NCBI RefSeq assembly: GCF_030867145.1
Contig: NC_134422.1
Span: forward strand, 9,124,531 to 9,188,530
DNA from: Opisthocomus hoazin
Lineage: Eukaryota > Chordata > Aves > Opisthocomiformes > Opisthocomidae
Reading direction: 5' to 3'
DNA: 64,000 nucleotides
The translations under genes and the position numbers were made by a program. The notes below the pieces were generated by a model. It saw only the letters and a program-made list of their open reading frames with translations. It ran no database searches and was not told where the DNA came from. Shown piece after piece: positions 1 through 12,500 of the stretch. Numbering within the stretch: position 1 is the first letter of the stretch; every line of letters begins with the position of its first letter.

Positions 1-559
1 TAATTTAATGCAAAAAGACTGCTCAAGCTACCTAGTGCCATGAGATTAAAATATTTAGTATCCTAAAAAAAAAATTTAAAAATCAAAAATTAATACATTT
101 TTGTTAGACACAAAACCAAACATAGTGGGAAGGCCCTAAATTTGAGTTTACTGAACAAAAACATTCAACATTCCCGGGATCAGAAACAGAAGATATTCTC
201 CTAGTACTGATTTTCTTAACCTCTCAAACTAATGAATAATGCAAGTTAGAAGTCATATACATGGCTGACTATGATGATCTTTCACTTTAAGTGATGAACA
301 TAAGGACAAATATGAATAGCAATTGCCCATTATACATTACAGCTCCAATTCACATAATCACAGAATGGTAGGGGTTGGAAGGGACAATTTCAAAAGACAG
401 TATTAGAATATTTTGCTAAAAATACTGCAATTGCCCATCCACAGGTAAACTCGGTTTCCCCAGGCTCAGTTTGCTGATGCCACAAGTCCCAACTGATTTA
501 AATTTTTAGTTAATGCCTGGTATTATATATTAGGTATGATCTCATTGGAACATATCATT
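1..559. other. AT-rich sequence downstream of SLC35F5, no gene seen
   Basis: AT-rich DNA with no recognisable coding frame. It holds a short CR1 3'-end stub (listed separately). Confidence 0.6.
356..388 (-). mobile_element. CR1 3'-end stub
   Basis: The plus strand reads AATCACAGAATGG followed by GGGGTTGGAAGGGACA. This is the reverse complement of the conserved CR1 3' end, seen more fully at 33762 in this window. Only about 30 bp is recognisable, so it is severely truncated. Confidence 0.75.
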
Positions 560-581
560 AATTGAAAACAGACATTAGCTT

Positions 582-587
582 TTTATT
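582..587 (-). terminator. Candidate distal polyadenylation signal of SLC35F5
   Basis: AATAAA on the minus strand (TTTATT on plus), about 1.9 kb downstream of the putative 3'-UTR acceptor. The site is inferred; an alternative proximal AATAAA lies at 1573-1568. Confidence 0.3.
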
Positions 588-1567
588 GCCAGTAGACCTT
601 AACATTACTTCTTGGAACAAAGTTAAAGCTAACATTCTCCAATTTTTCATGATTTAGAAAAAAAAAAATCCTTAAAAAAAACACCCAAAAAACTAAGGAA
701 ACTCCACTTATCAAAAAATCCCTCAAAATTCTACTATAGTCAAATGTAAAATTAGTTCTACATACTGCATTTTCAAGCCCTCTACTTGTGGGGTTTGGGA
801 ACTGAAATGTGAAGTTTCTCAAAATGCCTATATGACTTTAATAAACTTTTTTGTTTGTTCTGGGTTTGCAGTTTTGTTATGGTGGTAGGTTTTTTGCTTT
901 TTTTCATTCCTATTTCAGATGTCCAAAGAAGGACTTACTATCTCATCTTAGAGATGCCTCAGATCGCTGAAACCTCTAGTGTAATCCTATATTAAAACTG
1001 GAAGGAAAAATTTGATAAAAGTGCAATATTTGACGAGAACAACCCCCAGGTTCTTTTTTTTTTTTTTCCTTCTTCCTTCTCATCTTACAGCTTTTTATAT
1101 CAAATTCTAGCTGCTGGCCAATCAAGTCTTCTAAATGTATAGCTAAGCATGTTGCTCTCCTGCATTCCCTCTCATCTAGTAGTTGTATCACCAGACCACC
1201 AAAATTTCTTTTGGAATGATCATTACTGAGTGTCAAAACATGACAAGGCATTTGTGTTACGTCATCCTTCTGTATTTGTGTGGAAGGCTTGCAGAAGTAC
1301 CCTAATTATTAATAGTCTTGTTCTGTGGGAAAGAATACTGTTGGCTGAAAAGCCATTCTACATTCATTATAAAAAAATAAAATCCACCAAATGCCAAAAC
1401 CAACTTAACAGAAGTTTCTTACAGGCCAGACGTTGGAAAATAGTACTGACTGATTTCAAATATTCCTGAACATAATTATTCATAACTTTTCAGAATCAAA
1501 TAGGACAGAAGCACTACAGGGGAAGGAAGATACACGTTATACGGAAAATGATCATTTTGAGAATAAA

Positions 1568-1573
1568 TTTATT
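1568..1573 (-). terminator. Candidate proximal polyadenylation signal of SLC35F5
   Basis: AATAAA on the minus strand (plus TTTATT), within the putative 3'-UTR exon. It would give a roughly 0.95-1.0 kb 3'-UTR exon. No transcript evidence is available. Confidence 0.3.
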
Positions 1574-3507
1574 AATGCCACTGGCGGGGGCAGGAAAATC
1601 AATGCAAACACCTTTATCTTTCAGATTGTTTACCAGATTACCGTAGTGCCAACCCACTGATTGAAAACTTTGACAATTAATTTGATTTCTTTCATAACTT
1701 GGCAGCTACACATGTGAAAATTTTCAAATTTAGTTTTCCATTTAAATAATTGGGAATAAGAATGGGTTACAGAATCAGTCTTTTTAAAAACAAACATTGA
1801 TTTTAAGAACTTACACCCAAATATACTGCAATTAGAAATATTTTACCATTCACTAAAATTTTAGACATTCCAGATTGTTAGGTAACAAGAGATTTTTAAA
1901 CATCGGCCCCATTGCCATTACAAGGCTTCTCAAAATGGCGTTAGACAATATATATGTAGTGTTCCAGGACCGTACAAAGATCCTGCCTCAATAATCACAA
2001 GAATGCACTTAATAAATTATTTTTCTATTTTCTTCTATTAATATGCAAATAGTTTATACAACATAAAAAAGTTAATTTGTACCTACTACAGGTAACATAT
2101 CTATTTAGCTTTTCATCTGAAAGCCTTTAAGACTTGATGACCTGCAAACTTATTTACATAACTCATTTGAAAGTATTTTTTAAAAATAATATTGTCCAGC
2201 ATTTAACAAAATTGTGAGTTAAAAAAAGAAAGAAATTACTCAACAGCATTTGTTTTCTTGATTTTGTCAAGTAATTTCACCAGCTCAGTGTTATAAGGCA
2301 GGTTGGTTGCTCAGATGGACTAAGACTCCCTATGGTGATAGGCATGTAGTAAATTTGTTCATTTATAAAATCAGGTGAACGCAAGAAAGAGGAAAAGTTT
2401 AGAGTTTCAAGAGAACTGAAACTTCTTATTTTTACTACAAATTCAGAATAGGCACTGAAACATGATTCTTTAGGGACTTTTCCAGAAGATTGTCTCTTCG
2501 CTGGGCATCATTCCATTTTTAAACTAAGAAGGAGAAAAAAAAAAAAAAAAATGTTATCAGGGCTATATAATTAAAGATTACAAAAAAAGGAATCACAATA
2601 TGTATTTCTTGCTATCTTATTAATAAAAGAAATAACTTGTGTGTCTTCAGTGTAAGACATAACAATTACTGTTTAGGTTAGAATATTTCTAATTTCATTA
2701 TTAAATTTAAGCAACAATGGAAAATAAAAATATACTTCTCATCATGTAATTCTGCATGCGTTATTTGAAAACTAAAGCCCTGAAACACAGGGCTAAGAGA
2801 GTCCTAAAACGTGTCGATTTTTATGCTACAAGACAGTATCACCAAACCATGTAATGTTCCTGTTAGCGGTCTGCATAATCTCCTCTCAGAGAGGGATATT
2901 TTGCAAACTCCCTAGCTATTCTACTCTAGCTTCCCTACACCCATAATGTGAAATATTTTCCCTAATATTTAACGTAATTTCGCAACTTAATTCATGTCAC
3001 CCACAAACACAAGGACTCCTTCCCATTTTCTAGACCCATAATCACGAAGTCTGGTCACGTCCTCTAAACTTCTTTAAACTGCCAATGTTTTTCATGAACT
3101 GCAGTAGCCCAAACTGAGACCTCAACAGCATTAAAAAGAGTGAAATGATTACTTCAGATCTCTTCCACACACATCATTCATACCAAGAAGTTGTATCCCT
3201 CTTCTGGTTTATTGACGCATGTCCAATTTTTGATGAATGTTGTAATACTCTTAAGTAAAAAACTACTTTACACTTCAAAACCATTGTATCCAGGTGAGAA
3301 TAATGCTTGGTTACAAATAATTAATAATTTTTAAAATAACAGTAATAATAATTTTGAAGATACCCTTCAAAGCTCTAGCCATAAATACAGAACAAGATTA
3401 CCTGTATGCTCTGTAAAAACATGTGCTTATATAACACAAATGCCATCATGAAAACCAATCCTCGCTTTTCTCTGTATTGTTTGAAGTTTATTAAGCATAC
3501 CTGTTGT

Positions 3508-3589
3508 CTATGAACAGCAACTGTCTCCATCTTGGGAAACACTATGCATAGGAATGAGACTCTCACACTGCTCACTTTCTTCTGGCATT
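3508..3589 (-). CDS. SLC35F5: SLC35F5 last coding exon with stop codon
   Basis: This exon has 82 coding nt: 1 nt of a split Arg, 26 codons ([20 protein letters not shown], then GDSCCS) and TAG at 3510-3508. The tail aligns with the mammalian C-terminus as I recall it (about SVSQEDGAS), but here ends two residues longer with a Cys pair. The stop is followed after 7 nt by a CAG|GTATGC donor. The exon therefore probably ends at 3501 and splices to a 3'-UTR exon. Confidence 0.92.
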
Positions 3590-6500
3590 CTTAAAAGAAA
3601 CAAAGTTATTTTTTAAAGTTATACAGTAATACTAAATTAGTTGTTACGAGGCCAAAAGTAGTACTAAGTATGCTAGCTCCTGTTGGAGCGGGGCCAGAGG
3701 AGGCCACAAAAATGATCCGAGGGCTGGAACCCCTCTGCTGTGAGGAAAGGCTAAGAAAGCTGGGGCTGTTCAGCCAGGTAGGACGGGGCTTTGAGCAACG
3801 TGGTCTGGTGGAAGGTGTCCCTGCCCATGGCAGGGGGGTTGGAACTGGGTGATCTTTACAGTCCCTTCCAACCCAAACCATTCTATGATTCTAGTTGTTT
3901 GAACTGCAGCCATTAAAAACAGAAAAAGACTCCTTAACTTCAAAAAGTATACTCAAGTTTGCACAGTTTTCACTGTATGTTCTGGGTACAGCAACTATCA
4001 TAGAGGCATTAAGAGGCAAAAAAAGAAAAGCAACAGCCTCTATGAACCTTCTTTTAAAAGGTAAACGGACTTCATATATTTACATTTTCTGACCATTACA
4101 TAGGTTAACAAATAGATTAGCAACTACTACTTTTAAGAAATTAGTACACCTGAATACAAAATTAGATGAAAATAAATACATTGAGTACTGTGGCTTATAC
4201 AAGAGTATAGGATATTGGATATAGGATTATACTTTGTGACTGCCCTACCTCTGAATTCGATGTTTTCTACAAATAAAGGCAAAAATTCTTCTGATTCCCA
4301 CCATCACTGGATCCCAGTTGTTATAGTGACATAAGAGAGTTGCAATGAAGAAAGAAAAAAATACAGGGACGGCCCCTGCAAAAAATAACCAGGAAAACTG
4401 CACCTGGAATTCAAACACAAACATCATTCGCTCAAGAGTGGAAAAATAAAACCCAAACCCGAAAAATTGGCATACTATGTATTTCTAATAATTATTATTG
4501 TAAGTTTGAGTTGAAATTTCAGTTCTTTTAAATTGGGTGAAGTATTACAAATATTTTTGTAAGTTATTTGGTACAATTTCATTAGTCACTGCTACTTGTA
4601 GTAAACGAATAACCTTTCTTCTCTGATCCATTCTTTACAACACAACCTACTGCCTGCACTACTGCCTACACTGTGGTGTGGATGAAGACTGCTATTTCCA
4701 AAATAGCCTCATTTTTAGGTTTTAGCTGTCTGACTGGTACTAGCAAGAAAGTCCCCTAAACACTTCAAAAATTTTGAATACGAGATCTCACCTGAAAGAT
4801 TTGTGCACCTGTTTATTCACTCTGAATATACTCTCACTGAATAGCAACTGCTGAAATCAATGCACACAGAAAGACTCTACTACGGGAAATGTACAGTAAT
4901 TGTCTTTTTCATTTAAAAAAAAAGCAGGGCACATTATTTACCCAATTTAGACTAAATTCTGTTTGTATCTATACTACTACTTGCATATATCTACTATTAC
5001 ACTCAGAAGTGATCATCTCAGACCGTTTAAAACTTTAAAATTATAGAAGGTTAGAGAAAGCAAGGGTGCCAGAACAAGAACTAGTCTGAAACGCCTTCAA
5101 AGCTAGGAGAGCAATGACCCGTAAACCCAGCTCCCTCTTGTGGAGAAAATTTCCGAAGTTGAAGACTGGAGAAAAAAGGGACAGTATTGATACCCAGCAC
5201 TGACATTCACTCTCAAAAAAAATCTAATAAACTGCAATTGTTAGAACCTTATGTTATCCTTACTGATTTCTAATGGAAATTCATAAACATGTTACCAAAA
5301 TGAATATTTAAATAGTTGTTAAAAATTTCATTGTAATTTCTTGAGATTAAGATTTATGTCAGATTATTAGAGAACAATAAAGACCCAGAAAGTTAGTAAT
5401 TATGCATATTGTATAATTACCATACCTTTTGACAGTCATATAAAGACTGCATATATTCACAGTTTAATCTTTACATTATTAGACATGCCAGTGGCATTCT
5501 TATGTAGGTTCTTTTCAAGAAGACTGAAATGCAGCGTAAAGGGAAGGCTGGCCAGAAGCACTAACCGGACAGCGTGAAGTTGGAAGCTTAAACTTCTTTC
5601 AGCCTAACTTGGACACCTGAGAGTTCAGTGAGCATAGAGCTTGGCTTAGGATATTTTGATGTTTGTTTGATGAAGACAGCTTGCACAAACACACTTGTAC
5701 AAACAACCTCAAAGTCTACATGTGCTTGCCTTTAATTAAGGTCACTCATTTGTGCTTCTAACACTAGCAATTTCTTTAAAAAAAAAAAAAAAAAAAAAAA
5801 GACACACATAAGCTGCCCTCGTGTTACCAACATCAATTGAAAGTCATCCAAGATAACCTTAAAAATGTTTCTGCTACTACTTCAAATGCCTCAATATTGC
5901 AGGAATACATGAAGAATAAATAATTTTAAAAGATCTGGAGATCTGGACTGTGTTTACTCAGATTAAATAGCCTAGAGATGAAGTTGTTTACTGAGAATTA
6001 GAAAAGCATATTCCATTTTTCAATGTATTCCAGAAGGAAGTTTAGATGAATCACTTCAGAAGACAACTTAAGCTTTTCATATATTAATATTCGTAACTAT
6101 ATATATACACATCTCTAAAAATGTATTTGAACACACACGTGTATTAAGTATGTATAGATGCCCATATATATACATACAAAATTCTTATTCTTTGCTACCA
6201 GTATCAGCTCACATATAAACTTAATTTCACCTCACTAAAGTGAATTTTTGTGGAAGAAGTCTACAGATTTGGTTTTCTTCTTTCCTTAATAGATATAATT
6301 AGTTATTTACTTTGTTACAATTTATGTCCCAAGCGTATACTGCAAACACTTGACCAGCAACACAAATACAGTTACCTTACCAACGAGTGCTTTATTATTG
6401 TTGGAATCACTGCAAGGTTTTGCTGTATTTTGATGTTGAAATAGTCAGATAATACAAATATGAAACATACTGCATCTCACACATTCATTACACAAGTTTT

Positions 6501-9500
6501 TATTCAGGGTCTGACTCTCCTTTCATTTTCCAATTTGACTTTCCTTTTCTTATTTTTATCCTTTTATTTTTCCGCTTTATTTTCCAATATCTACACTGAC
6601 GTTAAGTGATAGTGAAATACAAGTTGTGTTGGGTTCCCCCCCCCCATTTTTACATGCCTGACAGAAAATTTCAGAAATCAAAAGGTTCTCATTAGAATTT
6701 TCACTTTGCTTGTGAAAATATCGAGCAGTAAAGCTTCCTTTTGGCAGGAAACATTCTAAGTGCAAGACTTGACTAATTTCTTCTACATAAGACAGTCTTG
6801 TACAAACAAGCACAAGCCTCAAAAGAAAAACTCAAATGTAATGATTGAAACAAGTAATAAATTGAACCACCACGGATAATGCACAACCACCACTTGCTTC
6901 AGAGAAGCCACTAATCAGAGAATGTTCAATTTCAACTATATTCCAGGCATAGTCGGAATTTTTCCCTTCTCATGCTTTCACATTTCTGTTTGCACAGAGC
7001 TTACAAACTAAGCGTAAGCGCATTTGGTACAAGACTCTGAAGAACTTCAAAGCAGTGTAAGCAAGCAGCAACTGGCACCACCAGTCCATTCAAAGTTTCA
7101 GAAGTAGTACTTTATAGTTAGTTCAAAGTTTGGTCAGTTTTGCCCATTTTTGCAGATATCATTTTCAGCTCAACTATTACATGACTGAACTGATTCCTAA
7201 TTCACGTAAACATTTATCATCTCAGTAAAAATGGTGTATTTCAGTAATAAACTGTATTCAGGCCAAGGTGCTCAAATGCTGGCTAATTCACTATTTTCAG
7301 CCCAGAAAACACATTACCTGCATATAATTTTACTCCCTGCTTTCCAAAAAACTCCTGCTGCCCCTCCCTACCACATGACTATGCACACATTTAACATCAG
7401 TGAAATACAGGTGTCACGAATGGTTAAAATGCACACAAGCACATGATGGGAAGTGCTTACAATTTAGCCAAGTGACAAATACACCTGTGTCTACACTGAG
7501 AGGTGCCAAAAGGCATAGCCATAATGGACTATGTGGGGATGCCCTGCTAAAAAAGAAAGGCATTATCACTGTAAGAAAAAATAAGCTTGTTTTAAAAGAA
7601 CAGATGCATTATAAAATCAGGTTGAAAGCTATTTGAAAGAGTTAAACATGTGGCTGACCTTTGAAATTAAAATTTTACCAGTAAGGATTATTTAAATCCA
7701 AAATAAAGAGCAGAGACTAGTGATCTTGCTTTCAGGAAATAGAAACATTTACGTGATCTTCATTTTAAGGGGCAGGGGAACACCCCAAAACAAAAAAACA
7801 GTAATTGCATGTTTGCAGTATATGCTAAACAATCATTATTCACATGAAATTAAGAATTTCATATTCCCTGCCTCTGATTAAATATCAAATTCAAATATTC
7901 AAAGTTAGATTTGAAGTTCGTACATAATTAAATATTTAAAACTGAGAATTCTACCCCACCAACATGAAAAGTATCCATACAGCTTAATAACCAATATAAA
8001 CTAACTTCACATAGTTTCTATCCTAAACTCATATTATTAGATTCTTTTCTTTCTTTACATATGAGGTTTTTCCACAGCTATTACCTCAATACCAGTGAAA
8101 CTAGACTAAGCTAAAGGAGGGCAGTTAAATGGAAGCCTAATGTCCACATGAATCAAATAATGACCAATTAAGTCTTGTAGCTGCTACATTTCTTTGTGGT
8201 AAACCTGCAGGTTTTTGGTTTTGTCACTGAGTACTTTCAAGATACACAGTCTATAACAAGTCTATAATTGTAAAGGTATTAATTTAATCAGTGCTGTACT
8301 TGCAGTTGTTCTTTAACTCTGAGAAGTGCCTGTTCAAGGCAAAGCATTTGGCCAGGCATTGCTGATGACCTTGGGTACTTTTCATACAAGCTGCATCTTA
8401 ATCAAATATATTTAACTGTGCAAGTGCATGCTTGCAAGTGCAAAATTACTGTAACTATCATAATCAAGAGAGCATTAATTACAACACAGTTCAACAATTA
8501 TTAACATGTGGCAGAAATACTGTTCATTGTATATAGTGATAAAAATAACACTGCCATTTAACGCAAAGAAATTCTGTTAATAATGCTGAAAACTTCATAG
8601 CACATTACCTTTTGCATGCACATGTCAGCTATTATGGACAGAGGTATTGTAAGGCTTAGCGCAAGTGTGCCTATCAGTGATGAGGTAAGAAAGCAGCCCC
8701 TAAAAAATAATAATAATAATTGCAATAAATAAAGACATCTTATTTAAAAGTTAAAAGACAACTAAATTAATACATCAAACTGCAGAAGACGTGATTAAGC
8801 TTAACTGTTAGTCAATGTTTGTTTTAATAATCAAAAAAATCGAGATAACCACACTCCGTCATAAATCTGTTAAACTGCATAAAATTCTTAACTAGACTAT
8901 TAATGTCTTCTGGAGTGAGGTTTAATTCCCATACAAGCCTTTTGAGGTGATGAAAAATTCACTGTCACATATAGTGACTTTTGAAATAGTTTAAAACCAG
9001 CTTATAGCAATTAAATCTGTTTTGCCCCAATCTGGTTATGATGTCTAGAAATCCTACCCAAAAGGAAAAATATTCTTTACAAATAGACAAATTCTTAAAT
9101 TAACAGCCCGTGCTTTTCAAATTTCACTCCGAAATACACCCTTGAAATCACTCTTCAGAGTCTCAGTAGGACTTCTGTGCATTCTACAAGTGATCTCATC
9201 GTATTTTCAGTTTGCAAATTACCGATTTACTGAAGTGTTTTTTTTAAAGAAAAAAAAAAAGCCAGAACCTCGAGGTATATGTAGGACAGACTGAAGAGAA
9301 CAAGTGAGCTCTTGAGATCTTCGGCATTTCGATATAAACCTAAGGCTCTATAAATAAAACATGACTAGTCAGAGCCATTTTGATATGAAGTGAAGAGTGT
9401 AACATCCCATATAAAAAACCTGCAATTCTCATTTTATGATCAACCAAGTCAAACGTATACCATTCATAGTAAGGCTTGCTAGCAAATACTCCTCTGCGAA

Positions 9501-12500
9501 ATAGCCTACTCTACCATATGACGAAAACAAATACAAAGGGGTATCTACCTCATTCAAACCAGTAACGCCCACTACTGAGTCAGCCGCTTATGTCAAAGGC
9601 ATCCAGAATTTATTTATTTATTAAGATAAAAGGTCATTTGCATCCTTGGCAAGTACTGAAAACAGTACCAGCTATGCTTTTTTGTGGAACTGCCATCAGT
9701 TCTGCATACAACTAATTTTAAACAAGGAAAAATATTGTAGTTGCAATTTTTGTTCTATTGCAAATTTTGTCTTCCCAGTGGAAGCAGGGACAGGTATCCT
9801 GGGAAGAGTGCAGGGACGCTGCCCAGTTGTGTAGGGAGGGGGTCAGGAGGGCCAAGGTGCAGCTGGAGCTGAGTTTGGCAAGGCATGCAAAGAGTAACCA
9901 AAAGGGCTTCTGCAGGTATGTCAGCCAGAAAAGGAAGGTTAAAAAGAAAGCGTATGCCTCCTGATGAACAAGAACGGTGACCCAGTATCGACAGACGACG
10001 AGAAGGCTGAGGTACTCAACAACCTTTTTGCCTCAGTCTTCACTGGCAACCTCTCTCCTCACCCCTCCTGAGTCAGTGGACCATAAGATATGGTACCGGG
10101 GGGGAGGGGGGGGGGGGGGGGGGGGGGGTAAAGCCCCTCCCACTGTAAGGGAAGATCAGGTTCATGACCACCTGAGGAACCTGAACATACACAAGTCTAT
10201 GGGACCTGATGAGATGCATCCCAGAGTCCTGAGGGAACTGGCTGATGTACTTGCCAGGACACTCTCCATGATATTTGAAAGGTCACAGCAGTCAGGTGAA
10301 GTCCCTGGTGACTAGAAGTGGGGAAACACTGTGCCCATTTTTAAAAAGGGTAGGAAGGAGGACTCTGGGAATTACCAACCTGTCAGCCTCACCTCTGTGC
10401 CTGGGAAGATCCTGGAACAGATTCTCCTAGAAGCTATGCTAAGGCACATGGAGGACAGGGAGGTGATCCAAGACAGCCACCATGGCTTCACCAAGGGCAA
10501 GTCCTGCCTGACCAACCGAGTGGCTTTCTATAATGGAGTGACTGCATCAGTGGACAAGGGAAGAGCTATGGATTTAATCTATGTGGACTTCTGTAAAGCC
10601 TTCAACACAGTCCCCCACAACATCCTTTTCTCTAAATTGGAAAGATAATTTGATGGGTGGATTACTCAGAGGATAAGGAATTAGCTGCAAGGTTGCAGCC
10701 AGAGGGCTGGTCAACAGCTTGATGTCTAGATGGAGATCGGTGACAAGTGGTGTCCCCATGGGGATCTGTACTGGGACCAGCGCTGTTTAACATTTTCATC
10801 AATGACACAGCAAGATCGAGTGCACCCTCAGCAAGTTTGCAGATGACACCAAGCTGAGTGGTGCAGTTGACACGTCTGAGGGATGGGATGCCATCCAGAG
10901 GGACCTGGACAAGCGGGCCCATGTGAAGCTCATGAGGTTCAACATGGCCAAGTGCAAGGTCCTGCACCTGGGTCAGGGCAACTCCTGGTATCAATACAGG
11001 CTGGGGGATGAAGGGATGGAGAGCAGCCCTGCTGAGAAGGAATTGGGGGTATTGGTGGATGAAAAGCTGGGCATAAGCCAACGAAGTGCACTTGCACCCA
11101 GAAGGCCAACTGTACCCTGGGCTGCATCCCCAGCAGCGTGGGCAGCAGGGCGAGGGAGGGAATTCTGCCCCTCTGCTCTGGTGAGACCCCACCAGGAGTC
11201 CTGTGTCCAGCTCTGGAGCCCTCAGCACAGGAGACATGAAGCTGTTGGTGTGGGATCAGAGGAGGCCACAAAAATGATCCAAGGGCTGGAACACCTCTGC
11301 TGTGAGGAAAGGCTGAGAGAGTTGGGGCTGTTCAGCCTGGAGAAAACTCTGATGAGACATTATTGGAGCCTTTCAGTACTTGAAGGGGACTTATAAGAAA
11401 GATGGGGACAAACATTTTAGCAAGGCCTTTTGTGACAGGACGGGAGTAATGGTTTTAAAGTAAGTGAGTGCAGATTTAGACAGGATATAAAATATTTCTT
11501 CCTTACAATGAGGGTGGTGAGGCACTGGAACTAGTTGCCCGGAGAGGTAGTGGAGGCCCCACCCCTGGAAACATTCAAGGTCAGGTTGGACGGGGCTCTG
11601 AGGAACCTGGTCTAGTTGAAAATGTCTCTGCTCACTGCAGGGGGGGAGGTGGGCCAGAGGACCTCTAAAGGTCCCTTCCAACCCAAAGCATCCTGTGATT
11701 TTATGATACTTGATTTTTGGACAAGAGCCAGGTTTGGGGGTGGGGTGTTGTTTGTTTCTTTGCCTATGCTGAAATTGCACTTAACGTTTTTACCAACTGA
11801 TACTGAACTGTAGTCTAATCTTAAGGGATGGCATTAACATCACAAAAATATTCCATCAATAAACAAACTAAATCACAAAGGAACATACACTGCAATGCAT
11901 TTACAACTAGGACTAGTGCAAGAGTTTGCCAATAAACAAAGAAGGTAATGACTAAATTTCCTAAATAACTTTAAACCTGATCTGAAATAAAAAAAAACCC
12001 AAAACCACTCTCACGGAACTCCACCTAGATCTTTCATTGTACTACTGTCACAGAATTTAGGATCCTAGGATTACAGATATCTCCGTTTCACAGTAGCTAT
12101 CCCACGAGGTTTTCCAGTCTCTCTACCACAGAGCTGAGAGGCTGAAGCCAAGGGTTCTCAGGCAAAAGCTCACAAACTGCAACACCTATTCAAAACATAG
12201 CACTAAAACCAACATTGTTCACTGAGCAACAGTATGGCGCCGGAAGGATGTCTCTTTTTGGAAACTCTTCCTCAGTGTTTCCAGAACGAAGTGGGACTTT
12301 CCAACTGGAAGCATTTTCTGTTACACCCCTATTTTAAGCTAATGCTGGCCCAGAAGAAACACAGACTCCCTAAATTCTACCAAGCTTGGAACCCTGACTT
12401 CCTAAAGAGTTCTCTAAGTAACACTGTCCTTCTAAAAGCTACACAAAGGTTTAAGTCTGCTACAGGTTTTGAGCTGTTCATAGAGAAGTTTCATATTCAA

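Larger units (their letters stand above)
560..2523 (-). other. SLC35F5: Putative SLC35F5 3'-UTR exon
   Basis: A strong acceptor (about 18 T, then CTCCTTCTTAG) sits at 2550-2524 on the minus strand, downstream of the donor found 7 nt after the SLC35F5 stop. No long ORF follows. Minus-strand AATAAA hexamers occur at 1573-1568 and 587-582 and would give shorter and longer 3' UTRs. The start coordinate given here is an estimate based on the distal signal. Confidence 0.45.

Noticed and set aside
5779..5800. A homopolymer as a possible processed-pseudogene tail
   Set aside because: No gene-derived sequence was recognised upstream of it on the plus strand.
10574..11271. Minus-strand frames of 110 and 191 codons opposite the CR1
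   Set aside because: They are antisense shadows of the CR1 ORF2 remains, with no independent similarity.
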